DNA from: Bacillota bacterium
Lineage (GTDB): Bacteria; Bacillota; Clostridia; Christensenellales; Christensenellaceae
Reading direction: 5' to 3'
Assembly: GCA_023408315.1 (NCBI GenBank)
Contig: JAEYKI010000008.1
Coordinates: forward strand, 620,001 to 684,000
Length of the DNA: 64,000 nt
Under the pieces are notes generated by a model. That model did no database searches. It saw only the letters and a program-made list of their open reading frames with translations, and was not told where the DNA came from. This document shows positions 32,542 to 39,661 of this stretch, one piece after another. Every line of letters starts with the position of its first letter. The first letter of the stretch is position 1. A program made the translations under genes and the position numbers.

Positions 32542-33798
32542 TTATATCACCACCCCATATTCTTCTATCAGTGTTTTCAGGTCCGCTTCCTGCGCGCTTG
32601 CCTGCCGGATCATTTCCATCAGCCGGGAAACGCCAAAATATCCAAACATGCCCGCGTCCCCGGAAAGATTCACAATATGCCGGCTGCCTGTGATATAAGC
32701 GGCGTCAAACCCTATGGCAACTGCGTCCTCCATACGATTTTTAAACCGGACCATATCCGTATGCTCGGGCTGTATCACACGCGCTCCCGGCGCATGCGCG
32801 CGCAACTTTTCAAACGCCTGCCTGTCTATGGGTAGCACGTCCTGTGCCACCACGGCGGCAATATTAAATCCGCTGCGCGCAAGCGCATACGCAAGGCCAA
32901 ACGGCCTTACCGCCGCTCCTGCGGAAACAACAACAGGCCTTTGCCCCACGGCGTCCAACGCCTCCTGCGCCTCTTCCCCCGCCCGGCGTATAGCACTTAA
33001 AAAATTAAACGCATCCGCCCTTTGTTGCCTGACAAATTCAAACAGCCTGGCATACTGTACCGCAATTTCATCCATATCATAAGATACGGGCAAAAACAGA
33101 AAGGGAATGCCGTGCTTGCGCTCCATCTTCCGCGCGGCCGCAAGTCCAGCCGGTGAAAGAACCAGGTTCCATCTGCTTTGCGACATCTCCTGAAATCCGT
33201 CAAACGTAGTAAAATCGGATATATGCAGCGTTTTTTCCACACCGGCGCTAGCAAGCGCTCCCCACAGCTCGCTCCCTGCGTCCACATTCTGCAGGTTGCC
33301 AATCAAATTCAGGTTTGGGCGCCTGATGTCTGATTTCTCCAGAAAACTGAACATGGAGTCCTGTATGGTCACCGGCGGAGGCGAATCGCTCTCCAGGGTG
33401 ATTGGATTCATGTGTCCCGCCCGGAAGGCAATGTCCGGGTAAGCCTGCTGCAACAGCCGAACCAGTGCGTCCAGATCCGTTCCAATTAAATCGTCCAGGC
33501 AGCTTACAATAAGCAAAACCGCTCTGGGCCGGTTTTCCAACCTGCGCAGCATTTCCGCAAATCCTTCCAGTATAATGGAATCATAGCCCTCTATAATATC
33601 TTCTTTCGTAATAAACAGATAGGATACCCTGTGCTTATATCCCTTTTGAACAGCACCCAGGGCGCCGTGCCTTCCGCACGCAAAGGGGCACACAAACAGC
33701 ATGTGGCATTCCGGAACCAAAGACGCAATCCGTACAAGGCCCCAGTCGCCATGGCTGGGCGCTGTGTACCGGAGCGTTTTTTCAAACACACAATCCAT
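32542..33798 (-). CDS. Nitrogenase component 1-like subunit B (NifD/NifK superfamily)
   Basis: Second catalytic-type subunit, 418 residues from ATG 33798. Numbering from there, Cys3, Cys31, Cys37, Cys41 and Cys100 lie in its N-terminal third. VCPFACGRHGALGA (Cys41) matches the GPxGC-type second cluster ligand, and VSCLDDLIGTDLDAL (Cys100) matches the conserved third ligand in the C-x-x-x-IGDD motif. The C-terminal half has the Rossmann-like domain (VVSAGAAVRPFGLAYAL, ending in the GYFGVSRLMEMI region typical of the superfamily). It overlaps the NifH-like gene by 17 bases; the longer reading to 33834 depends on a TTG. Most likely a heteromer with subunit A. Confidence 0.88.
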   Translation of the reverse strand: MDCVFEKTLRYTAPSHGDWGLVRIASLVPECHMLFVCPFACGRHGALGAVQKGYKHRVSYLFITKEDIIEGYDSIILEGFAEMLRRLENRPRAVLLIVSCLDDLIGTDLDALVRLLQQAYPDIAFRAGHMNPITLESDSPPPVTIQDSMFSFLEKSDIRRPNLNLIGNLQNVDAGSELWGALASAGVEKTLHISDFTTFDGFQEMSQSRWNLVLSPAGLAAARKMERKHGIPFLFLPVSYDMDEIAVQYARLFEFVRQQRADAFNFLSAIRRAGEEAQEALDAVGQRPVVVSAGAAVRPFGLAYALARSGFNIAAVVAQDVLPIDRQAFEKLRAHAPGARVIQPEHTDMVRFKNRMEDAVAIGFDAAYITGSRHIVNLSGDAGMFGYFGVSRLMEMIRQASAQEADLKTLIEEYGVVI

Positions 33799-34567
33799 CG
33801 GCGCACCCGCTTTCTTCTGCGCTGCAGATGTCAATCACTTTTTGGGACAACACAATGTAATCCAGCGCAATGTCCGAATCCGGATAAGCCTCCACCACGG
33901 TTTTGTGCTCCTCCTCCGCTTTCTGTACCAGCGGGCTGCGCCGTATCTTCTGCACCACCCGGGTACCCGTTTCCTCGGCCAACCGTTTTACCAAAACCTC
34001 CTCGTAATTCACGTTGCGTTCGTTCAGTATAATGCCGGCCAATTGCGCATAATTTCTTCCCCTGTAATTCTCAATCGCCTTGGCGATATTGGCGGCCGCG
34101 AAAAGAGCCATTTTCTCCCCGGAGGTTACAATAAACACTTTATCCGCATAACCCTGGCGCATGGGCATGGCGAATCCGCCGCACACCACATCTCCCAGTA
34201 CGTCGTATAAAACAATGTCGGGCCGGTATATCTCAAACGCGCGGAGTTCTTCCAGTTTATTGAATGTTGATATAATACCCAGCCCCCCGCAGCCAATGCC
34301 CGGGGTGGGCCCGCCGGATTCAACGCACAGCACGCCTCCCCATCCGGTGCGCACAATATCGTCCAGCGTGAGCAAATCCTGTCTTTCGCGTATTTGGTTC
34401 AACACAGTAGGAATTTCCTGCCTGCCAAGCAAATTCTGCGTGGAATCCGCCTTGGGGTCGCATCCAATCTGCATGACCTTGTATTTTCCGGACAGCGCAG
34501 CCGCAAGATTGGATGTGGTTGTCGATTTACCTATGCCGCCCTTTCCATATACAGCTATTTTGATCAT
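33782..34567 (-). CDS. NifH/BchL-like iron protein
   Basis: ATP-dependent electron donor for the two downstream nitrogenase-like subunits. The 261 residues contain the P-loop GKGGIGKST (8-16), switch region IGCDPKADST, and both Fe4S4 cysteines, Cys93 in ESGGPTPGIGCGG and Cys129 in DVLGDVVCGGFAMPMR, equivalent to Cys97 and Cys132 of nitrogenase Fe protein. The homodimer bridging cluster should therefore form. AAGGAG lies 6 bases before ATG 34567. First gene of the six-gene operon. No nifE, nifN, nifB or nifV accompanies it, so nitrogen fixation is unlikely. Confidence 0.94.
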   Translation of the reverse strand: MIKIAVYGKGGIGKSTTTSNLAAALSGKYKVMQIGCDPKADSTQNLLGRQEIPTVLNQIRERQDLLTLDDIVRTGWGGVLCVESGGPTPGIGCGGLGIISTFNKLEELRAFEIYRPDIVLYDVLGDVVCGGFAMPMRQGYADKVFIVTSGEKMALFAAANIAKAIENYRGRNYAQLAGIILNERNVNYEEVLVKRLAEETGTRVVQKIRRSPLVQKAEEEHKTVVEAYPDSDIALDYIVLSQKVIDICSAEESGCADGLCV

Positions 34568-34617
34568 GTGTTCTCCTTTTTGCCTGTAATTTATATAAAA
34601 TAATTATTTTTGGAGGT

Positions 34618-34676
34618 GGGCCCTTTATTTCAGTTAGTTATCACTAACTGACGGATAAAATAAAGGGCCTTTTTTT
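34618..34676 (+). terminator. Terminator-like hairpin enclosing an operator
   Basis: GGCCCTTTATTT (34619-34630) and AAATAAAGGGCC (34658-34669) form a perfect 12-bp stem followed by seven T residues on the plus strand, a classical intrinsic terminator. The loop contains a 9-4-9 inverted repeat that includes GTTAGTTATCACTAAC. No plus-strand gene ends here. On the minus strand the structure lies in the leader of the NifH-like gene, 50 bases upstream of its ATG. Confidence 0.65.
34633..34648. promoter_or_regulatory. GTTAG-N6-CTAAC operator, copy 1
   Basis: GTTAGTTATCACTAAC, extended to a 22-base inverted repeat (34630-34651). It is the copy closest to the NifH-like gene. See the finding on the shared operator. 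Confidence 0.65.
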
Positions 34677-34801
34677 AATAGCCCTGGCTTATTCCACATA
34701 CCGGCAGAATGCCGCGTGTTTTGTGCTCTACACTTTTAGCTCGGCCATTTATATTGCTTTTTTATTTGCAGGTTTTCAATCGATCCATATCGGATAAACG
34801 T

Positions 34802-34817
34802 GTTAGTATATTCTAAC
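34802..34817. promoter_or_regulatory. GTTAG-N6-CTAAC operator, copy 2
   Basis: GTTAGTATATTCTAAC. On the minus strand it encloses TATACT, a possible -10 box for the NifH-like operon, so a bound repressor would block that promoter. The matching -35 is poor. Confidence 0.65.
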
Positions 34818-34949
34818 TTTTGCCTGCATTTTTTAACTTCAGCGCCATCTTACCATATGTTTTTGATAAAATCTGCTCCATACGGACAACCAAAGCTCCA
34901 TTCGGGCAAAATACTGTTCAGCATACAATCTTCTGTCTGTCACAAATGA

Positions 34950-34978
34950 TTTACATACTCCATTTAAATTGATATAAT
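34950..34978 (+). promoter_or_regulatory. Sigma-A-type promoter of the AraC (PchR-like) gene
   Basis: TTTACA (34950-34955), a 17-base spacer and a perfect TATAAT (34973-34978). The expected start site near 34985 coincides with operator copy 3. Confidence 0.75.
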
Positions 34979-34985
34979 GTATTTG

Positions 34986-35001
34986 GTTAGATTAATCTAA
35001 C
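34986..35001. promoter_or_regulatory. GTTAG-N6-CTAAC operator, copy 3
   Basis: GTTAGATTAATCTAAC, a perfect 16-base palindrome covering the predicted transcription start of the AraC-type gene, a classical repressor position. Confidence 0.75.
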
Positions 35002-35022
35002 TTTTATTTACAGGAGAATTTT

Positions 35023-36042
35023 ATGCAGACGTTTAAAAAAGAAAATTTTTACGGCATGAATGTTCAAATTGTTGAGCGTACGGAAGACTGCGCCGTCTAC
35101 CAAATGCACAGCAGCGAGGGCAGCGGCGTTATGACAACCTTCAGTGTATTCCCCGGTATTGAACTGATTTACAACGATTTTCATATGCCCAGTTGTTTTC
35201 AGGATGTCCCCCCTGCCTCGGATATCCTGGAGATCAACCACTGCCGGGAAGGCAGATTTGAGTGTGCTTTTGAAAATGGCTCCTGTGTTTATATGGAAGA
35301 GGGAGACCTTGCCGTCAATCTGCGCAGCACCCGTGCGGTCACGTCAAATTTCCCGCTTGCGCATTATCACGGTGTTGCGGTAATGATCAGCCTTAATAAA
35401 GCCGGAGCAACAGTTTCCTCTGTATTGGAGGATATCTCAATAGACCTGCCCGCGCTGTGCAGAAGGCTGCGCCTGGAACAGCGCTGCTTTATCATGCGCG
35501 CCAAAGCAGAGATACAGCATATTTTTTCGGAGCTCTATAACATTCCAAAGGAAGTACAAAAGGGCTATTTTAAGCTGAAGGTTTTGGAAATACTGCTGTT
35601 TTTAAGCGCTACCGATGTTTCCGAATGCAACGATGCAAAAAAATATTTCCCAAAAAAGCAGGTTGATACCGTAAAAGAAATCAAAAAGTATATCACAGAA
35701 AATATGGACCAGCGGTATACGCTGGAAGAATTATCCCAAAAATTCGGGATTGGCCTTACATTTATGAAGCAATGCTTCAAGGGCGTTTTTGGCGCGTCCA
35801 TTCTTTCCTATTTAAAAGCCTACCGTATGCAGGCCGCAGCGCTGATGCTGCGGAAAAGCAATGAAAGCATAACCGAAATCGCCGGAAAGGTGGGCTATAC
35901 CAATGTGAGCAAATTTGCGGCGGCATTCCGTGCGGCAACGGGCATGTGCCCCTATCAATACCGCCGGGCAGATTGCCCAAGCGCAGCATGTATATGCCAA
36001 TCGGATGAAACAGATTGCATTGCTTGGCCTGTTCAAAGCTAA
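35023..36042 (+). CDS. AraC-family regulator, PchR/siderophore-uptake type
   Basis: Transcription factor, 339 residues. The N-terminal ligand-sensing region includes CREGRFECAFENGSCVYMEEGDLAVN, the pattern seen in PchR/YbtA-like regulators that sense siderophores. The C-terminal AraC double helix-turn-helix has YTLEELSQKFGIGLTFMKQCFKGVFG and ITEIAGKVGYTNVSKFAAAFRAATGMCP. AGGAG lies 7 bases before the ATG. Divergent from the NifH-like operon across a 455-base region with three GTTAG palindromes. Its likely job is to activate that operon when the imported ligand is present, under overall iron repression. Confidence 0.92.
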   Translation: MQTFKKENFYGMNVQIVERTEDCAVYQMHSSEGSGVMTTFSVFPGIELIYNDFHMPSCFQDVPPASDILEINHCREGRFECAFENGSCVYMEEGDLAVNLRSTRAVTSNFPLAHYHGVAVMISLNKAGATVSSVLEDISIDLPALCRRLRLEQRCFIMRAKAEIQHIFSELYNIPKEVQKGYFKLKVLEILLFLSATDVSECNDAKKYFPKKQVDTVKEIKKYITENMDQRYTLEELSQKFGIGLTFMKQCFKGVFGASILSYLKAYRMQAAALMLRKSNESITEIAGKVGYTNVSKFAAAFRAATGMCPYQYRRADCPSAACICQSDETDCIAWPVQS

Positions 36043-36093
36043 TAATTTTCTATAAAATGCAAAAAACACCAAGGCTGTTCAGCAAAACCTTTG

Positions 36094-36936
36094 TCATACA
36101 ATCTTCAGGCGGTTTACATAATCAAATGCTTTCAATTCTTCCAGATAACTGAGAGGCGTTCGTTTGGAAAACTCCTTAAACTCACGGATCATATGGGATT
36201 GGTCGCAGTATCCCAGGCGGCATACCAACTCGTCCGCGTCAATATTCGGATTATTCTCAAGATGCGTAATCGCGTTCATGCAGCACTGGAACCGGATGAT
36301 CCGGCAGAAGTTTTTGGGAGAAATACCCTCCGCTTCTTTAAACACCCTATTGATGTAGCGCACCGAATAGCCCGATTTTTCCGCAAGCTCCGAAATCTTT
36401 ACATTGCCAAAGTTCTGTATGATTTCTTTTAAAAGATACTGGTTGAGCTTATAATCACAAGAGCCAACGTGCGTTTGCTCCAGCTCCTTCAGATAGAAGT
36501 CAAAAAAGGCCCTTACTTGTGTTTCAAAATCAGGGCCCTGCGCAATTAAGCGTGTCAATTTTAAGTTGGAATCTCCGCTGAGCGGCGTTACCTGATTAAT
36601 AAGCTCCGAAACAGAAGCATCCACAAGCATGGGAGAATTGCCCGGCAGAAACCGGACTCCGAAATACCGAAACCCGGAAATCATGTCAAACGAATGCGGC
36701 TCCAGGGGCGAGCCGTATATAGACGCCCCGGCCTGGCCGCCGTTTCCGCTGTAATGAAAAATAATATCCACGCAGCCATCCGGAACAGATGTTTCTATCT
36801 GATTAACGCCTTCATCCAGTTGAAAGCTGTAAAAATGCGAAATGCCATAGTTGTTGACTATTTTTTTATAATAGGAAGAAGACAGCTTGACCATAAACGG
36901 CTGTTTGGGCGAAAACCCGCTGTTACAAAATACCAT
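36094..36936 (-). CDS. AraC-family regulator with DUF6597-like N-terminus
   Basis: Transcription factor of 280 residues from ATG 36936 (AAGGAG 8 bases upstream). The N-terminal part reads IETSVPDGCVDIIFHYSG and FRYFGVRFLPGNSPML, the pattern of AraC proteins carrying the DUF6597-type cupin-like domain. The C-terminal helix-turn-helix pair has VKISELAEKSGYSVRYINRVFKEAEGISP and LVCRLGYCDQSHMIREFKEFSKRTPLSY. It is the last gene on the minus strand of the amine-catabolism block, 36 bases after the ornithine-cyclodeaminase-like gene, and converges on the siderophore-type AraC gene. Probably controls the catabolic island. Confidence 0.9.
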   Translation of the reverse strand: MVFCNSGFSPKQPFMVKLSSSYYKKIVNNYGISHFYSFQLDEGVNQIETSVPDGCVDIIFHYSGNGGQAGASIYGSPLEPHSFDMISGFRYFGVRFLPGNSPMLVDASVSELINQVTPLSGDSNLKLTRLIAQGPDFETQVRAFFDFYLKELEQTHVGSCDYKLNQYLLKEIIQNFGNVKISELAEKSGYSVRYINRVFKEAEGISPKNFCRIIRFQCCMNAITHLENNPNIDADELVCRLGYCDQSHMIREFKEFSKRTPLSYLEELKAFDYVNRLKIV

Positions 36937-36972
36937 GCCACGCGCTCCTTTCCACAACTTTAAGCTTGCATA

Positions 36973-38106
36973 TCAGCTCATTTCAGGCACATCCCACAGG
37001 CTGAGCGTAGTGCCTACGCCCATGCGCACGGCATTTTGGTAGAGGGTCTTGCCCCAGGCAACGTCCTCCACAGGCATGCCGCCAACAGAATACAAAACAA
37101 TTTCGTCATCGCTTATTCTGCCTGCTTTTTTGCCATTGATTATATCACCTAAATCATCTATTTGCAAAGCGTTAATTTTTCCTTCATGCACCAGGTCTGT
37201 AAATTTGGTCCCAATGATGGTGATGGGCCCAAACGTGGGATAGGGATACTCCTCCGCCCAGGCGTTGTACAGTTCCATGTTGTCCACCACTTTTTTGCAG
37301 CGGTTTGCAATAAAGTCGTCGTCAAAATTCACGGTGGCAGGCAGGCATAACAGCGCGCCCTTTTTAATCCATTCTTCTTTAATAAACGGGTAATCCTGCA
37401 CCAAAACCGGGCTTGAAGTGGAGACGCATACTATATCGCTGTCCCTCACCGCCGCTTCTATGGAATCCACAACCTCTATATGCCTGATCTGCGGGCATTC
37501 CTGTTTTATATACTCCATAAACCTGTTCATAGAGGCTTCCCCCCTGCCCTTCACCTTCACCGTATCCAGCTTGGGGCATTCGCACACAAAAGAATGCAGG
37601 GCCGTTTTACCCATTACGCCCGGGCCCACAATGCCCGCTACCTTTGTGTCTTTCCTTGCCAAAAACCTTGCGCCCACGCCAGACATAGCGCCCGTGCGGT
37701 AAGAACTGACCAGGTTGGCGGACATCAGCGCCAGGGGCAGGGCCGTTTCCTTGTCGTTCAGCATAAGCATCAGTACAGAGCGAGGCAACCCTCTTTTTTT
37801 GTTCTCCACGTTAGAGCCGTACCATTTCATACCGGCAATGTCAAACGCGCCGCCAAGATACGCGGGCATGGCCATAAACCGCCTGTCGCATCCGTTCTTG
37901 GGCATGCCCGGGAATTTTGGTTCATCCGGAAAAGAAACCATTGCGCCGTGAGAATTGTGGTTCTGGCCGCTCATCATATAATCGCCCGCGTTGATCAGCT
38001 TTACCACTTCTTCCATCGTATCCACGCAGCTTTTCATATCCTTTGCGCCTGCGCGTATCAGATCCTGCTCGTTTAAATAGAGAAAATCACATTTTGTACT
38101 GCTCAT
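36973..38106 (-). CDS. Ornithine cyclodeaminase/mu-crystallin family protein
   Basis: NAD(P)-dependent enzyme family that deaminates or reduces amino-acid-derived imines (ornithine cyclodeaminase, alanine dehydrogenase, ketimine reductase). The 377 residues have GMKWYGSN, the active-site-type SANLVSSYRTGAMSGVGARFLA, the Rossmann motif GIVGPGVMGKTAL and VCVSTSSPVL. A C-terminal extension beyond the usual 330 or so residues contains LYSVGGMPVEDVAWG. Annotation pipelines sometimes call similar clostridial proteins tyramine oxidase subunit B; I cannot confirm that. It lies 112 bases after the D-amino-acid-oxidase-like gene and is probably part of the same catabolic set. Confidence 0.85.
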   Translation of the reverse strand: MSSTKCDFLYLNEQDLIRAGAKDMKSCVDTMEEVVKLINAGDYMMSGQNHNSHGAMVSFPDEPKFPGMPKNGCDRRFMAMPAYLGGAFDIAGMKWYGSNVENKKRGLPRSVLMLMLNDKETALPLALMSANLVSSYRTGAMSGVGARFLARKDTKVAGIVGPGVMGKTALHSFVCECPKLDTVKVKGRGEASMNRFMEYIKQECPQIRHIEVVDSIEAAVRDSDIVCVSTSSPVLVQDYPFIKEEWIKKGALLCLPATVNFDDDFIANRCKKVVDNMELYNAWAEEYPYPTFGPITIIGTKFTDLVHEGKINALQIDDLGDIINGKKAGRISDDEIVLYSVGGMPVEDVAWGKTLYQNAVRMGVGTTLSLWDVPEMS

Positions 38107-38218
38107 TGCTTTACCTCAAATATTAAAAAATTCTAAACTGAATCAGTTTTATTTCCAAACCCTTGCCAAAATAGTAACACCAGGCTTTTTATCCGTATAG
38201 AAAAAATCGGGCGCTGGT

Positions 38219-39337
38219 CTATGCCGAAAAACGGTTATAATGCAGCGCGGAAATATCCACCGTGCTCCTGCCCTCCACAATCAGCTTTGCCATCTGGTCG
38301 CCTACGGCCGGCGCAATGCCAAACCCGTGGCCCGTAAACATGCACGCCAAATACAGGCCGGGCACTTCTTCCACACCGCCCAATACGGGAACGCCGTCCG
38401 CGCTCATATCCAGCCATCCCGCCCAGGTGCGCACAATCTTTGCTTTCTGTAACCGTGGAATGTAGCTTAAAATTTTTCTACAGATAATAGGTCCGGCAAA
38501 GCCGGTGGAAGCCTGCTCCCCGCTTTGGGCAAACCCCTCATAGCCAGACGCTGCGCCGATTACAAACGAGCCGTGCTCCGTCTGATGCCCGTAAAAATCT
38601 CCCTCCGCGGTTCCGAGCATCTGCCAAAACAGGGGTGGAAACGCCTCTGTCACCAGGGCCTCATGCAACTCTGGCCTCATGGGCAAACGTATACCCACTG
38701 TCTTTGCTATTTTCTTGCTCCCCAGGCCAGCGGCCAGCAGAACCGACTGTCCGCTGTAAACACCGTTTTCCGTCACAACCTGCGAAGCCCTTCCTTTTAC
38801 CTTTTGAATGGCAAGAACATTTGCGCCGGTAACAAACCGCACGCCCAAATCCATTGCCCTTTTATAAAAGCCAAGCGTGGCGGTCAGTGGGTTGGCGTGC
38901 CCATCCGTGGGGCACCAGCTTGCGCATAAAACTTCGCCGGAAAGATGCGGGTTAACCTGCCTCGCTTCCTCTCCGGATATCATTTTTACATCCACCCCGC
39001 AGCCGGCCGCATTTTCCGCCAGATTATTCAAAATCTCCCGGTGCGCCTCCGTCTTTCCCAGCCGCAGATTACCGTCCCGGTGGTACTCCACATCAACACC
39101 CAGCTCCTCCGAGAGGCCTGGCCATAGCCCCTCTATGCCATGCCTGGCAAGGGGGATTTCCCGTTTGTCTCGCCCGCTCTGGCGCACGCCGCCTCCGTTT
39201 CTGCTGGAACCGCCGGTTCCAATGGATTCTCCCCTCTCCAGAACGATGCAGGAGCATCCCATTTTTGCCAGGTAATACGCCGCCGCATTGCCAATAATCC
39301 CGCCGCCTATAATAATTACTTCCGCACAATTAGACAT
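38219..39337 (-). CDS. FAD-dependent amine/amino acid dehydrogenase, DAO fold (HcnC/OoxB-like)
   Basis: Beta-type subunit oxidising a C-N bond to an imine. The N-terminal ADP-binding motif EVIIIGGGIIGNAAAYYLAKMG is followed by SRNGGGVRQSGRDKREIPLA. The C-terminal FAD site reads YLACMFTGHGFGIAPAVGDQMAKL, after TWAGWLDMSADGVPVLG. The start is ATG 39337 with AGGTGG upstream, giving 372 residues. Adjacent genes encode the partner FAD/NAD subunit and two small iron-sulfur proteins. Together they match the hydrogen-cyanide synthase, opine oxidase and dye-linked proline dehydrogenase families. The substrate is unknown. Confidence 0.9.
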   Translation of the reverse strand: MSNCAEVIIIGGGIIGNAAAYYLAKMGCSCIVLERGESIGTGGSSRNGGGVRQSGRDKREIPLARHGIEGLWPGLSEELGVDVEYHRDGNLRLGKTEAHREILNNLAENAAGCGVDVKMISGEEARQVNPHLSGEVLCASWCPTDGHANPLTATLGFYKRAMDLGVRFVTGANVLAIQKVKGRASQVVTENGVYSGQSVLLAAGLGSKKIAKTVGIRLPMRPELHEALVTEAFPPLFWQMLGTAEGDFYGHQTEHGSFVIGAASGYEGFAQSGEQASTGFAGPIICRKILSYIPRLQKAKIVRTWAGWLDMSADGVPVLGGVEEVPGLYLACMFTGHGFGIAPAVGDQMAKLIVEGRSTVDISALHYNRFSA

Positions 39338-39346
39338 AAGTTCCAC

Positions 39347-39661
39347 CTATTTTATCTCGTTACCGAATACTTCCGTTTCAATGGGCCGCATGGGCGCTCT
39401 TGCAGTCAGCTCCAGCGCGCTTACCTTACTTCCAAGTTCCCTGGCTACAACCGCCGCAACCAGCCTGCCGCAAGTCTGGCCCTGGCACAGGCCCATGCCC
39501 ACCCGTAAATACCGTTTCACTTCCGCAAGCGTGCGCATGCCGTTGTGCACCGCACGGCGTATATCGCCTTTTGTAATCTCCTCGCATCTGCATATAATCA
39601 AATGGTCGTCCGGAGCGGGCGCAAACGGCGCCTTCGCCGCCATTCTTTCAGTCATTGCCAT
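39347..39661 (-). CDS. BFD-like [2Fe-2S] protein, stand-alone
   Basis: About 104 residues. The bacterioferritin-associated-ferredoxin-like domain shows IICRCEEITKGDIRRAV and GLCQGQTCGRLV, giving a C-x-C...C-x4-C set for one [2Fe-2S] cluster. In HcnB/OoxA-type subunits this domain is fused to the C-terminus; here it is a separate gene overlapping the FAD subunit gene by 14 bases. I chose ATG 39661, with AAAGGA 8 bases upstream. Likely an electron-transfer subunit of the same complex. Confidence 0.85.
   Translation of the reverse strand: MAMTERMAAKAPFAPAPDDHLIICRCEEITKGDIRRAVHNGMRTLAEVKRYLRVGMGLCQGQTCGRLVAAVVARELGSKVSALELTARAPMRPIETEVFGNEIK

Noticed and set aside
31450..32835. 461-codon plus-strand open frame
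   Set aside because: Antisense to both nitrogenase-like subunits; no start signal or recognisable domain.
31393..34567. True nitrogen fixation locus
   Set aside because: No nifE, nifN, nifB or nifV, short component-1 subunits, no FeMo-cofactor ligands, and association with a chelate importer instead.
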